The notes: generated by a model not told the origin, from the letters alone. 64,000 nucleotides of DNA from JAQBQH01 sp035607415 (GCA_035607415.1 DATNAQ010000118.1:1-64000); one strand, 5' to 3'; shown: positions 1 through 13,048, counted from the first letter of the stretch. Numbers and translations are program-made.

Positions 1-51
1 CTAGCAGTCGGGCGTCGCGACATCCGCGGGCGCTTCGTTGCTCCTCCCTTC

Positions 52-67
52 AATACCTTCAGGTATT
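52..67. repeat. Short perfect inverted repeat
   Basis: AATACC and GGTATT form a perfect 6-bp stem around the loop TTCA. It lies about 84 bases beyond the stop codon of the minus-strand lipoprotein gene. There is no T-run on either strand, so a terminator role is only a guess. I see no gene in the rest of positions 1-150. Confidence 0.3.
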
Positions 68-150
68 CGCGGTCGTCGCGCCTCGCGCGCGCGGCGCCGC
101 ACCGCCCTCGGTGCACGCGAATTTCTGACACGGGACACTAGCCGCTCTCG

Positions 151-465
151 CTACTTCGCCGGCGTCGCCGCGATCGGCGTGTCGATGACCCAGTCGTCGC
201 CGATGTTGCCGCGCTTGGCGTAGGTCGCGCGCTTGCCGCAACCGGTGACGCCGCGCGACAGCGGCGTAAACTCGGTCACGGTCAGCGAATCGATCGGGCA
301 GCCGAAGTCGAACGCGACGCGCTGCATGAACGGATCGTCGCGCAGCTCTTTGTTCGTCTGTTCCGCCTTGGCCTCGGCGGCGCAATCGCCGGTGGCGCAC
401 GGCCTCATGTCGGTCGTCGGCGCGGCGCAGCCGGCCAGGAGCATGCCAAGGGCAAACCAACGCAT
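151..465 (-). CDS. Small cysteine-containing lipoprotein
   Basis: Predicted 104-residue lipoprotein. The N-terminus MRWFALGMLLAGC is a short lipoprotein signal with the lipidated cysteine at residue 13. The mature part has a motif with two cysteines (FGCPID near 55-60 and GVTGCGKRATY near 72-82). I recall similar FxCP...GCGKxxxY patterns in short myxobacterial lipoproteins, function unknown. Reading continues upstream without a stop for thousands of bases, so the start was placed at the ATG that opens the signal peptide. It is divergent from the amidohydrolase at 520. GATAAG ends 6 nt before the ATG and there is no ribosome site, so the transcript may be leaderless. Confidence 0.75.
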   Translation of the reverse strand: MRWFALGMLLAGCAAPTTDMRPCATGDCAAEAKAEQTNKELRDDPFMQRVAFDFGCPIDSLTVTEFTPLSRGVTGCGKRATYAKRGNIGDDWVIDTPIAATPAK

Positions 466-503
466 GCGTCCCTTATCGCAAAGGGCGCGGCAAAAGTAGC
501 GTG

Positions 504-509
504 CTAGGA
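504..509 (+). promoter_or_regulatory. Extended -10-like element, leaderless start
   Basis: TGCTAGGAT is a TGn-extended -10 whose hexamer TAGGAT ends 10 nt before the ATG at 520. No purine-rich ribosome site fits in the gap. Initiation about 7 nt below the hexamer would give a leader of only a few bases. Confidence 0.4.
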
Positions 510-519
510 TCACACGTCC

Positions 520-2055
520 ATGCTCGCCGCCGTCCTGGCCGTGGTCCTCACCCACGCCCACGCGCTCACGCTCGCGCCGACGCAGCCGGTGGCCACCACC
601 CTCGCCGTCGTCGACGGCAAGATCGCCTACGCGGGCGACGACGAGGCCGCCGCGCGCCGCGCCGCCGGCCCCCGCGCCGAGGTGATCGACCTGCACGGGC
701 GCACCGTGGTTCCCGGCTTCAACGACGCGCACGTGCACTTCGGCCTCTCGATCACCGTCGGTGGCTCGCTCGGCATCCTGGTGCCCGAGCTGCCCAAGAA
801 GGCGTGGCTCGCCGCCATCGTCGACGGCGCGCGCGGCCGCCCCGCCGGTCAGTGGCTGTTCGTGACCACGCCCTTTCTGCCCGACGGCGTCTCGCGCGCA
901 TCGGACCTCGACTTCCTCGGCCGCCCGGTGTTCATCGTCACCAAGCGCGGCGGGCTCTTGAACCATCGCGCCCTCGCCGCGACGCACCTCACCAACAACG
1001 AGGCGGTGCAAGGCTTCATCAACGGCCGTTCCGTGGTCGCCGGCCTCGAGCGCGCCATCGACGCCCAGCCCGAGCAGGTCCTCGTCGACGGCGCGCGCAA
1101 CTTCCTCGCCGAGCTGGCGCGCCTCGGCATCACCTCGGCGCAGCTCATCTCCGACGAGCTGCCCGATCTGTTCGAGCGGCTGCGCAAGGCGGGCGAGCTG
1201 ACCGCGCGCGTCCGCTTCGTCCCCGTCGGCTATCGCTTCGACACGTCGACCTACCACTCGGATTGGCGCGGCGAGGCGCCCGAGTGGGTGCGCGTCGACG
1301 GCGTCAAATACTTCCACGACGACTGGGCGCGCATCCCGCGCTACGAGCTCGGGCTCATCTACGACAGCGTCACCAAGGCCGATCGCCGGGTGGTGATGCA
1401 CATCCTGTCGCGCCACGCGCTCAAGACCTTCCTCGACGCCATCGAGCGCCTGTCGCACGACGCGCCGGAGAAGGCGCGGCTCTTCCGCGTCGATCACGCC
1501 GACGAGCTCGGCAAGCCGGAGGCGGATCGACTGGCCAAGCTCGGCATCGTCGTCTGCTCCAACCCGTCGATGATCCCCGAGTGGCACACCGACGACGCCT
1601 TCCCCATGCACACGCTCGCCGCCGCCGGCGTGCGCACCTGCATCGGCACCGACTGGCTGGGGCGCCATGTGCCGCCGCGCACACTCTCGCCGCTCGAGTC
1701 GATCCAGCTCGCCGTCACCCACGGCGGCTTCGGCACCGCCGAGCGCATCGACTCGGCGCAGGCGCTCGAAGCCTATACGGTCGGCAGCGCCACCGCCGAA
1801 GGCATGGAGGCGCAAAAGGGCACGCTCGCGCCGGGCATGTTCGCGGATCTCGTGGTGCTGTCGGCCGATCCGACGACGGTGGCGCCGGCCGAGATCGGCG
1901 CCATCGAGGTGCTCCTGACCATGGTCGGCGGGCGCGTCGTCTACCGGCGCGGCGGCTTCGGCAGCCCGGCGCCGACCTCGATTGGCGCACCGCGTCCACC
2001 CGCGCCGCCGAGCATCGGGCCGGCACCGCCTCGCGGCGCTCGTAAAAATCGCTGA
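520..2055 (+). CDS. Amidohydrolase family protein (YtcJ-like)
   Basis: Metal-dependent hydrolase of the amidohydrolase-3/YtcJ type, 511 residues; substrate unknown. The metal-ligand HxH (H71, H73) sits in PGFNDAHVHF after the usual N-terminal beta-sandwich strand. Further likely ligands are H294 (MHILSRH), H326 (VDHADE) and D378 (GTDW). The C-terminal part (GTLAPGMFADLVVL and a closing VxGGRVVYRR) is the family's final beta-sandwich segment. The N-terminus is hydrophobic and could be a weak signal peptide. It is followed 45 bp later by a second, very different amidohydrolase in the same direction, so the two may be co-transcribed. The C-terminal 30 residues are Pro/Ala-rich and not part of the fold. 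Confidence 0.85.
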   Translation: MLAAVLAVVLTHAHALTLAPTQPVATTLAVVDGKIAYAGDDEAAARRAAGPRAEVIDLHGRTVVPGFNDAHVHFGLSITVGGSLGILVPELPKKAWLAAIVDGARGRPAGQWLFVTTPFLPDGVSRASDLDFLGRPVFIVTKRGGLLNHRALAATHLTNNEAVQGFINGRSVVAGLERAIDAQPEQVLVDGARNFLAELARLGITSAQLISDELPDLFERLRKAGELTARVRFVPVGYRFDTSTYHSDWRGEAPEWVRVDGVKYFHDDWARIPRYELGLIYDSVTKADRRVVMHILSRHALKTFLDAIERLSHDAPEKARLFRVDHADELGKPEADRLAKLGIVVCSNPSMIPEWHTDDAFPMHTLAAAGVRTCIGTDWLGRHVPPRTLSPLESIQLAVTHGGFGTAERIDSAQALEAYTVGSATAEGMEAQKGTLAPGMFADLVVLSADPTTVAPAEIGAIEVLLTMVGGRVVYRRGGFGSPAPTSIGAPRPPAPPSIGPAPPRGARKNR

Positions 2056-2100
2056 AGCGTCACTTGCACATGACAGCGCCGTTATGGAAGAGTGCGCCGC

Positions 2101-5859
<3,759 letters not shown>

Positions 5860-5871
5860 TCGTCGCGAATT

Positions 5872-5888
5872 GACGCGAAGCGCGCGTC
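5872..5888 (+). terminator. Possible hairpin after the surface amidohydrolase
   Basis: GACGCG and CGCGTC pair perfectly around AAGCG, 13 nt past the stop codon at 5859. There is no T-run, and the hairpin lies just upstream of the next gene's promoter-like element. Weak support. Confidence 0.25.
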
Positions 5889-5892
5889 GCGG

Positions 5893-5898
5893 TGTAAT
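5893..5898 (+). promoter_or_regulatory. -10-like element, leaderless start
   Basis: TGTAAT (five of six bases matching TATAAT) ends 6 nt before the ATG at 5905. No ribosome-binding site is visible. Confidence 0.4.
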
Positions 5899-5904
5899 GC
5901 CAAC

Positions 5905-6612
5905 ATGCGTGTGTTCTCGCTGTTGGTCGCGCTCGTAGTGCTCCAGATCACCCCGATTCCCCGCGCGCTGGCAGACGAGAATACCGAAGCCGCGCGACGC
6001 CTCTACGAATCGGGCACGCGCCACTTCGATCTCGGCGAGTTCGACAAGGCGCTCAACGACTTCAAGGAAGGCTACCGGCACCGCGACGATCCGGTGTTCC
6101 TCTACAACATCGCGCAGTGCTATCGCCTGCAGAACGACAACCTCGAGGCGCTGCGCTTCTACAAGACCTACTTGCGGCGCGCGCCCAACGCGCCCAACCG
6201 CGAGGAGGTCGAGCGGCGCATCCAGACGCTGAACGAGTCGATCGACGCGGCCAACCGCGCGCGGCAGACGCCGCCGCAGGGGACGCTGCCGCCGGGCACG
6301 GCGCCGGGCACGACACCGCCGGGCAGCGAGCCGACGACGAGCACGCAGCCGCCGCAGCCGACGACGGCGACGGCGACGAGCCCGACGACCACGACGAGCC
6401 CGACGAGCACGACGACGCCGGCGCCCGAGGCCGCGACGGCGCCGCCCGCTGCAGCGACGGTGAGCGCGACGGCGCCGCCCAAGAAGACGCCGGTCTACAA
6501 GAAGTGGTGGCTGTGGACCATCGTCGGCGCCGTCGCCGTCGGTGCCGGCGTCGGGCTCGGCGTCGGGCTCACGACGCAGACCAACCGCACCTACCCGGGC
6601 GTGACGTTTTGA
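5905..6612 (+). CDS. TPR protein with Pro/Thr-rich linker and C-terminal membrane anchor
   Basis: 235 residues. A signal peptide (cleavage near ALA-DE, residue 24) is followed by one or two TPR-like helical pairs (near 28-115; ARRLYESGTRHFDLGEFDKA and LYNIAQCYRLQNDNLEAL). A long Thr/Pro linker (about 120-195) and a Gly/Val-rich transmembrane helix (about 200-222) after KKWW complete it. The TPR part probably sits in the periplasm. Its stop overlaps the TTG start of the next lipoprotein gene, so the two are translationally coupled. The pair at 46351/47412 has the same plan. Function unknown; TPR proteins of this type are common in myxobacteria as envelope scaffolds. Confidence 0.75.
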   Translation: MRVFSLLVALVVLQITPIPRALADENTEAARRLYESGTRHFDLGEFDKALNDFKEGYRHRDDPVFLYNIAQCYRLQNDNLEALRFYKTYLRRAPNAPNREEVERRIQTLNESIDAANRARQTPPQGTLPPGTAPGTTPPGSEPTTSTQPPQPTTATATSPTTTTSPTSTTTPAPEAATAPPAAATVSATAPPKKTPVYKKWWLWTIVGAVAVGAGVGLGVGLTTQTNRTYPGVTF

Positions 6613-9302
6613 GCCGCCTCGGCCTCTTCGCGCTCGTCGCCGCCGCGGCCTTCGCCTCGGCCGGCTGCAAAAAAGACGTGTGCGCCGACCTCGGCGGCGC
6701 CTGCGTCGCCTTGCACCTCGAGTCGGCGAGCCCCGGGCTCACCGACGTCGATCAGCTCACCATCGACGGCGCGGGCTTCGTGCAGGTCGATCCGCTGCGC
6801 ACGCCGACGGTGCCCAGGCGCGTGAGCCTGCCCATCGACGTGGCCGTCGGCTTCCACGACGGCGCCGCGGGCAACGAGACCATCCACGTCCTCGCCTTCC
6901 TCGGCGGCAGCGCCGTCGGCGACGGCAGCGCCAACGTCGACATCGTCGCCGGCAAGCACCTCGCCGTCGACGTACGGCTCGAGAGCATCGTCGGCGGCAG
7001 CGACGACGACATGGCCACCGGCGACGACGGCGGCGAAGCCGATCTCGGCAGCGCCGACATGACGCCCGCGGTCCCCAAGCACAAGGGCGACCCCTGCACG
7101 CCGTCGGACACCTGCGACACCGGCCACTGCGTCGACGGCGTCTGCTGCGATAGCGACTGCGCCGGCGCCTGCCTGGCCTGCACCGTCAGCGGCCTCGTCG
7201 GCACCTGCAGCACCATCCCCGCCGGCGGCACGCCGGTGCACGGCATGTGCGTCACGCAGCCGGCGTCGACGTGCGGCACCAACGGCACCTGCGACGGCAA
7301 CGGCGCCTGCGCCAAGTATCCGCAGGGCACCACCTGCGGCGCGTCTTCGTGCGACAGCGGCACCAACAAGTTCACGCCCGCGTCCAAGTGCGACGGCGCC
7401 GGCACCTGCCAGACGCTGGCGATGCAGGACTGCGCGCCCTACAAGTGCAAGGACGCCACGCAGTGCTTCGGCCCGCCCTGCGCCGACTCCACGCAGTGCT
7501 CGGGCTCCAACACCTGCGTCAACATGTCGTGCGGCCTGCTCGGAAGCGGGCGCAACTGCACCGCCGACGCGCAGTGCTCGAGCATGCATTGCGTCGACGG
7601 CGTCTGCTGCAACTCGGCGTGCAACGGCCAGTGCCAGGCGTGCGACATCCCCGACAGCATGAGCAACCTCGGCACGTGCCAGACGGTGATGACCGGCGCG
7701 CCGCACGGCACGCGCACGCCGTGCACCGGCACCGGCATGACCTGCGGCGGCAGCTGCCAGGGCACCCCCACCGCCTGCACCTACCCGACGACGACGGTGA
7801 AGTGCAACTCGAGCTGCAAGTCGATGTCGACCGAGACCGACTTCTTCTGCAACGGCGCCGGCACCTGCCCGTCGGCGGGAACCGACACCGTCTGCGCGGG
7901 CGGCTTCGCCTGCAGCGGCACCTCGTGCCTGACCTCGTGCAGCACCAACATGATGTGCCAGTCGGGCTACGTCTGCGCCGCGCCGAGCTGCACCACCTGC
8001 GGCAACGGCATGAAGGACGGCAGCGAGACCGACGTCGACTGCGGCGGCTCGTGCCCGGTCAAGTGCGCGATCAACAAGACCTGCAGTGTCGCCGGCGACT
8101 GCGCCAACGGCAACTGCGTCGGCGGCTTCTGCACGCCGGTGTCGAACCTGCCCAAGTGGCTGTCGATCGCCGCGATGCCGACGGTGCGCACCGAGCTGGC
8201 CGCGGGGTCCTACAGCCCGACGCAGATCTACATCCTCGGCAGCCTCACCGGCACGCACATGCCGCCGGGCGACGTGCTCATCTACACGATCCCCGGCAAC
8301 AGCTACTCGATCGATGCCAACGGCAGCTCCATCGTCGGCAGCGGCGTCGCGGGCAACGGCAGCGGGTCGGTCTTCCAGTTCGGCGGCCACGACACCGACA
8401 TGTTCTTCGAAACCGACGAGGTCAGCCTCTTCCCGGGCAACGTCGGCAAGGCGAGCCTGCTCACTGCGCGCGCCTACCTGGCGGCGTTGTTCGACCCGCT
8501 CGACGGCCACTACTACGCCGTCGGCGGCGGCCCGCTCAACAGCACGCAGCCCTGCTTCGCGGTCAACGAGATCTACACCGTCTCCACCAACACGTGGACC
8601 AACGGCGTGGCGATGGCGCACACGCGCTGCGGGCTCGGCCTCGCCTTCGACAAGTCGACCGGCCGCATGTACGCGATGGGCGGCGAGGCCCACTTCGCCA
8701 TGCACGACAACGTCACCTCCATCGAGTCGTGGAAGCCGGGCGACGCGGCGTGGACCCAGATCACCGCCGCGATGCCGCGTCCGCGCAGCTACGTGGGCGG
8801 CACCATCGGCGCCGACGGACGCGCGTGGGTCATCGGCGGCGAGGACGCCGCCGTCAGCGGCGACACCTACGTCGACGCCTACAACCCCGTCACCAACCAC
8901 TGGGACTCGGTGGCGCAGCTCGGCGGCGCGCGCACGCGTGCCGCCGCGGTCCTCGGCGGCGACGGGCGCATCTACGTGTTCGGCGGCGAGCAGTCGGGCA
9001 CGCAGTTGGCGAGCGCCGAGGCCTACGGCCCGACCTTCACGTTGTCGCCGACGCACACCAAGGCGGGCATGACGGTCAGCGTCAGCGGCAGCAACTTCGC
9101 CGCCAGCGCCAACGTCGCCATCAACTTCATCAACGGCGCGAGCACGACGCTCCTCAAGACCGGCACCAGCAGCGCGGCGGGCGTCATGGCCGCCACCGCC
9201 GTGACCATCCCGTCGGTCCCCGCGGGCTCGAGCTACGTCATCCAGTGCGTCGACAACCGCAGCGGCTACCCGGTCACGAGCCCGTTCACGGTCGACCCGT
9301 AG
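6609..9302 (+). CDS. Cysteine-rich Kelch-repeat lipoprotein with IPT/TIG domain
   Basis: About 897 residues. The start is inferred as TTG at 6609, overlapping the previous TGA, because it opens a lipoprotein signal (SRLGLFALVAAAAFASAGC). Other in-frame starts lie far inside the upstream gene. Residues near 25-150 are a beta-rich N-terminal region. Near 155-510 are Cys-rich repeats of the CVDGVCCxSxC type (for example CDTGHCVDGVCC, CSSMHCVDGVCC). Near 517-805 are Kelch motifs (RMYAMGGEA, AWVIGGEDAA, RIYVFGGEQ) that should fold as a beta-propeller. The last 90 residues (FTLSPTHTKAGMTVSVSGSNF) look like an IPT/TIG Ig-like domain. Probably a large surface-exposed binding protein; ligand unknown. 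Confidence 0.75.
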   Translation: MSRLGLFALVAAAAFASAGCKKDVCADLGGACVALHLESASPGLTDVDQLTIDGAGFVQVDPLRTPTVPRRVSLPIDVAVGFHDGAAGNETIHVLAFLGGSAVGDGSANVDIVAGKHLAVDVRLESIVGGSDDDMATGDDGGEADLGSADMTPAVPKHKGDPCTPSDTCDTGHCVDGVCCDSDCAGACLACTVSGLVGTCSTIPAGGTPVHGMCVTQPASTCGTNGTCDGNGACAKYPQGTTCGASSCDSGTNKFTPASKCDGAGTCQTLAMQDCAPYKCKDATQCFGPPCADSTQCSGSNTCVNMSCGLLGSGRNCTADAQCSSMHCVDGVCCNSACNGQCQACDIPDSMSNLGTCQTVMTGAPHGTRTPCTGTGMTCGGSCQGTPTACTYPTTTVKCNSSCKSMSTETDFFCNGAGTCPSAGTDTVCAGGFACSGTSCLTSCSTNMMCQSGYVCAAPSCTTCGNGMKDGSETDVDCGGSCPVKCAINKTCSVAGDCANGNCVGGFCTPVSNLPKWLSIAAMPTVRTELAAGSYSPTQIYILGSLTGTHMPPGDVLIYTIPGNSYSIDANGSSIVGSGVAGNGSGSVFQFGGHDTDMFFETDEVSLFPGNVGKASLLTARAYLAALFDPLDGHYYAVGGGPLNSTQPCFAVNEIYTVSTNTWTNGVAMAHTRCGLGLAFDKSTGRMYAMGGEAHFAMHDNVTSIESWKPGDAAWTQITAAMPRPRSYVGGTIGADGRAWVIGGEDAAVSGDTYVDAYNPVTNHWDSVAQLGGARTRAAAVLGGDGRIYVFGGEQSGTQLASAEAYGPTFTLSPTHTKAGMTVSVSGSNFAASANVAINFINGASTTLLKTGTSSAAGVMAATAVTIPSVPAGSSYVIQCVDNRSGYPVTSPFTVDP

Positions 9303-9424
9303 CCAGCCTCAGATTTTCGTGACGGCCGGCGGCCGCGGCGTCGGATTTTCCCGACTGCGCGCGGCCAACCTGCCGGAATTCGTGCGCCGCGCGCATGGCA
9401 TGGGCATCGCAAAAGCGCCCTGTC

Positions 9425-11131
9425 ATGCGCACCCTCACACCCTTGGCAATCCTTGGCCTCGCACTTTGCTACAACACCGACGCCGGCGCGTGCGGCTGCT
9501 TCACACCGCCCGATCCGAGCGTCCCCATCGTGCAGGCCGGCGAGCGCATCGCGTTCGCCATCGCCGACGGCACGGTGACCGCGAACATCCAGATCCAATA
9601 TCAGGGCTCGGCGACCGACTTCGGTTGGCTCCTGCCGCTGCCCTCGGTGCCGACGCTCGAGCTCGGCACCGACGAGCTCTTCACCAAGCTGATCTCGACG
9701 ACGCAACCGCAGTACAAGGTCAACCGCGTCTACGAGGGCAGCTGCTCGTTCGATCCGTCGCGCTTCGGCGGCGGCCTCGGCGGCGTGCCGTCGGCGGCCG
9801 GCGGCGACAGCGGCGGCGGCGGCAACGGCGGCACACAGAGCCCGGGCTCGCCGCTCGTCTACGAGGACTCGGTCGGCCCCTACGACTACGCCGTCCTCCA
9901 CGCCGACACCAAGGACGCCATGCTGCAGTGGCTCTCCGACAACCGCTACTTCGTCCCCGCCGGCACCGACGATGCCGTCAGCGCGTACATCCACCCGGGC
10001 GCCTACTTCCTCGCGCTCAAGCTCAAGAAGGGCAACGACGTCGGCGACCTTCAGCCCGTCGTCGTCAAATACCAGAGCGACCTGCCGATGATCCCGCTCG
10101 TGCTCACGTCGGTGGCGGCCAACCCGCACATGGGCATCCAGGTCTGGATGCTCGGCGACGGCCGCGCGATTCCGCGCAACTACTATCACACCGTCATCAA
10201 CGACGCGAAGCTCGACTGGGTCAACGGCTCGCAGAACTACAACGACGTCATCATCGCCGCGACGGCGGAGGCGCCGGACAAGCACTCGTTCGTGACCGAG
10301 TACGCCGGCACCTCGGGCGTCATGCAGGGACAGCTCGACGCGCCGGGACGCTTCGGCGTGCAGAGCGAGCTGGCGGCGTCGGCGACCGATGTCGAGTTCG
10401 CGAGCTACATGCAGCAGCATCAGTTCCCCTTCACGGCGCAGACGGTGGCGGTGCTGCAGAAGTACATCCCCGAGCCGACCGCGCTGGTCAACGACGGCAT
10501 CCAGCCGCCGCAGTTCTACTCGAACCTGTCGTACTGGCTCGGCTCGTACCGTCAGCAGAACCCGGCCGACTTCAGCGGCTGGACCGAGAACTTCCAGCCG
10601 GTGATGATGGCGCAGGACCTCCAGGATCGCGTGGTGACGCCGACGCTGGCCGCGGGCGCGCTGTTCTCGCAGTTCCCGTATCTGACGCGCCTCTACACCA
10701 CGCTGTCGCCGGAGGACATGAACAAGGATCCGGTGTTCAGCTACAACCCCGGCCTCAAGGATTGGTCGAACGTGCACAACGGCACGCTCACCTACCACTG
10801 CGGCTTCTTCGGCGATCGCGGCGTGCTCAACACGGCGGCGACGCTGCGCACCGAGACCGGCTGGGTGATCGACTACCCGAACGGCACCGGCGCGGCCAAC
10901 GGCGCCTTCACGCCGCCGGGCGGCCCGTCGTCGCAGCGCATCGAGATCTTGCGTGAAGAGGGCAACCCCGACGTCATCGTCGACAACACGTCGAGCATCT
11001 CGAATTCGCTCGGTGGCGGCGGCTGCGGCATGGCCGTCGGCGGTCGCGCCTCGCGCCAGGCGGTCGGCTTCTTCGGGTTGGTCGCGGTGCTCGGGATCGT
11101 GCTCGTCGGCCGGCGGCGCCGGGCGAGCTGA
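9425..11131 (+). CDS. DUF2330 family secreted protein with MYXO-CTERM-like tail
   Basis: About 568 residues. ATG at 9425 opens a signal peptide (MRTLTPLAILGLALC) followed by ACGCFTPPD and ATDFGWLLPLPSVP, typical of the DUF2330 family. An in-frame ATG at 9395 would add ten residues. The C-terminus has a Gly-rich Cys motif (GGGGCGMAVGG), a hydrophobic helix (GFFGLVAVLGIVLV) and a basic end (GRRRRAS), the layout of a MYXO-CTERM sorting signal. That would imply processing and surface anchoring by a myxosortase; no such enzyme is in this window. The TGA overlaps the ATG of the following lipoprotein gene (TGATG), so they are coupled. Function of DUF2330 unknown. Confidence 0.8.
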   Translation: MRTLTPLAILGLALCYNTDAGACGCFTPPDPSVPIVQAGERIAFAIADGTVTANIQIQYQGSATDFGWLLPLPSVPTLELGTDELFTKLISTTQPQYKVNRVYEGSCSFDPSRFGGGLGGVPSAAGGDSGGGGNGGTQSPGSPLVYEDSVGPYDYAVLHADTKDAMLQWLSDNRYFVPAGTDDAVSAYIHPGAYFLALKLKKGNDVGDLQPVVVKYQSDLPMIPLVLTSVAANPHMGIQVWMLGDGRAIPRNYYHTVINDAKLDWVNGSQNYNDVIIAATAEAPDKHSFVTEYAGTSGVMQGQLDAPGRFGVQSELAASATDVEFASYMQQHQFPFTAQTVAVLQKYIPEPTALVNDGIQPPQFYSNLSYWLGSYRQQNPADFSGWTENFQPVMMAQDLQDRVVTPTLAAGALFSQFPYLTRLYTTLSPEDMNKDPVFSYNPGLKDWSNVHNGTLTYHCGFFGDRGVLNTAATLRTETGWVIDYPNGTGAANGAFTPPGGPSSQRIEILREEGNPDVIVDNTSSISNSLGGGGCGMAVGGRASRQAVGFFGLVAVLGIVLVGRRRRAS

Positions 11132-11670
11132 TGCGCACGCTGCTGTTCATCGCAGCGACGAGCGCGCTCATCGCCCTTTCGTGCGCGCTCGTCGGCTGCG
11201 GCGGCGGCTCGATGCAGCCGCCGCCGGGCGACGCGATGCTCGCGCTCGGCACCGCCGCCTCCGACGGCAGCGGCTTCGTCCCGCTCGGCGGCGACACGAC
11301 GCTGGTGCCGGGCGCGCAGGGCGGCTTTCACGTGTGGATGAAATATCGCATCGAAGGCATGGCCCCCGAGACGGTGAAGGTGCATCGCGAGTCGCGCCGC
11401 GTGAGCGACGACGCCCTGGTCCTCCTCACCGACGGCACGCTCGACGTGGGCGCGCCCGACGCCGACGGATGGTGGGAGCTGCCGACGGCGCTGCCCAATT
11501 TCATGTGCCCGACGCCGATCGGGATCAGCGTGATCGATCAGCGCATCGACTTCGAGGTCACGCTCTCGACGCCCGACGGCACCGAGCTGGCGAAGTCCTC
11601 GGCGGAAGCGACCGTGCACTGCCCCGACGGCGACCAGGCCGCGTTCTGCACCAAGATCTGCTCCGGCTAG
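11131..11670 (+). CDS. Hypothetical lipoprotein
   Basis: 179 residues. The signal peptide ends in a lipobox (ALVGCGGG, Cys near 23), so this is a predicted lipoprotein. The mature region is beta-rich with a central WMKYRIEGM segment and two late cysteines (VHCPDG, AAFCTKIC) that may pair. The ATG overlaps the stop of the DUF2330 gene, so the two are probably made together and may interact at the envelope. I do not recognise a family. Confidence 0.7.
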   Translation: MRTLLFIAATSALIALSCALVGCGGGSMQPPPGDAMLALGTAASDGSGFVPLGGDTTLVPGAQGGFHVWMKYRIEGMAPETVKVHRESRRVSDDALVLLTDGTLDVGAPDADGWWELPTALPNFMCPTPIGISVIDQRIDFEVTLSTPDGTELAKSSAEATVHCPDGDQAAFCTKICSG

Positions 11671-11695
11671 CCCTGTTCACGACGCCGCTTCGCGT

Positions 11696-11701
11696 TATAA
11701 G
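11696..11701 (+). promoter_or_regulatory. -10-like element, leaderless start
   Basis: TATAAG (five of six bases matching TATAAT) ends 6 nt before the ATG of the NADH dehydrogenase at 11708. It lies just 25 nt beyond the preceding stop codon. No Shine-Dalgarno is present. Confidence 0.45.
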
Positions 11702-11707
11702 ACCTCC

Positions 11708-13048
11708 ATGAAGCACGTCGTCATCATCGGCGGCGGGTTCGGGGGGCTCTACTGCGCGCGCGCGCTCGCGGATGCGCCGGTCCGCGTCACGCTGCTCGAT
11801 CGCCGCAATCACCACCTGTTCCAGCCGCTCCTCTATCAGGTGGCCACCGCAGCGCTCAACCCCGCCGACATCGCACAGCCGATCCGCGCCATCGTGCGCA
11901 AGCAGCCCAACATCGAGGTGCTGCTCGCCGAGGCCAAGTCCATCGACGCGGCCGGGCGCCGCGTGCTCCTCGACGACGGCAACGCGCTCGACTTCGACTA
12001 TCTGGTCGTCGCCACCGGCGCCACCCATTCGTACTTCGGCCACGACGAGTGGGAGGCGATGGCGCCCGGCCTCAAGACCGTCGAGGACGCGATCGAGATC
12101 CGAAAGCGCATCCTCTCCGCGTTCGAAGAGGCGGAGAGCGCGCGCGATGCCAAGGTGCAGCGCGAGTGGCTGACCTTCGTCGTCGTCGGCGGCGGCCCCA
12201 CCGGCGTCGAGCTGGCCGGCGCCATCAGCGAGGTCGCCTTCCACGCGCTGACGCGCGACTTCCGCCGCATCGATCCGCGCCAGGCGCGCGTGCTCCTGCT
12301 CGAGGGCACGCCGCACCTGCTCGGCGCCTATCCCGACGTGCTGCAGCAGAAGGCGCGCAAGCAGCTCGGGCAGCTCGGCGTGCAGGTGCACACCGAGGCG
12401 CGCGTCACCGGCATCGACGACAGCGGCGTGACCGTGCACTTCAAGTCGGGCGAAGAGCGCATCACCGCGCGCACCGTGTTGTGGGCCGCGGGCGTGGCCG
12501 CCTCCCCGCTGGCGCGCTCGCTCGGCGTGCCGCTCGACCGCGCGGGGCGCGTGCTGGTGACGCCGACGCTGAACGCGCCCGGGTTCGAGCACGTGTTCGT
12601 CATCGGCGATCTGGCCGCGGTGAAGCAGGAGAACGGGCAGCTCGTCCCCGGCGTGGCGCCGGCGGCGATGCAGGAGGGGCGCTACGCCGCGCAGGCGATC
12701 GTCGACCTCGTGCACGAAAAACCGATCTTCGCCCATCCGTTCTCGTACCTCGACAAGGGATCGCTGGCGACGATCGGACGCAAGAAGGCGGTCGCCGATC
12801 TGCCGGGGCACGTGCGCCTCTCGGGCCTCATCGCGTGGCTGGCGTGGCTCTTCATCCACATCTTCTTCCTCATCGGCTTCCGCAACCGGATCCTCGTCAT
12901 CATCGAGTGGGCCTGGCAGTACCTCAGCTTCAAGCGCGGCTCGCGGCTCATTACCGGGCCGCCGGTCGCGCACGCAGAGGCGCACACGGAAGTGGGCATT
13001 CCCCCAGCTCGCGCGGAGCAAACGTCAACGATCTCGCGGCCAAACTGA
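11708..13048 (+). CDS. ndh: Type II NADH:quinone oxidoreductase
   Basis: 446 residues, the usual size for NDH-2. It oxidises NADH and passes electrons to quinone at the inner face of the cytoplasmic membrane without pumping protons. The N-terminal FAD-binding GGGFGGLY is at about residues 8-15. The quinone-site signature region LFQPLLYQVATAAL follows, and the NADH-binding GGGPTGVELAGA lies near 160-171. The second FAD motif (VFVIGDLAAV) is near 297-306. A C-terminal amphipathic/hydrophobic stretch (IAWLAWLFIHIFFLIGF) is the expected membrane anchor. It is monocistronic in appearance, with its own -10 element directly upstream. Confidence 0.92.
   Translation: MKHVVIIGGGFGGLYCARALADAPVRVTLLDRRNHHLFQPLLYQVATAALNPADIAQPIRAIVRKQPNIEVLLAEAKSIDAAGRRVLLDDGNALDFDYLVVATGATHSYFGHDEWEAMAPGLKTVEDAIEIRKRILSAFEEAESARDAKVQREWLTFVVVGGGPTGVELAGAISEVAFHALTRDFRRIDPRQARVLLLEGTPHLLGAYPDVLQQKARKQLGQLGVQVHTEARVTGIDDSGVTVHFKSGEERITARTVLWAAGVAASPLARSLGVPLDRAGRVLVTPTLNAPGFEHVFVIGDLAAVKQENGQLVPGVAPAAMQEGRYAAQAIVDLVHEKPIFAHPFSYLDKGSLATIGRKKAVADLPGHVRLSGLIAWLAWLFIHIFFLIGFRNRILVIIEWAWQYLSFKRGSRLITGPPVAHAEAHTEVGIPPARAEQTSTISRPN

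Noticed and set aside
1..102. A short minus-strand frame ending at position 1
   Set aside because: 33 codons, Arg-rich, GTG start without ribosome site; no reason to think it is translated.
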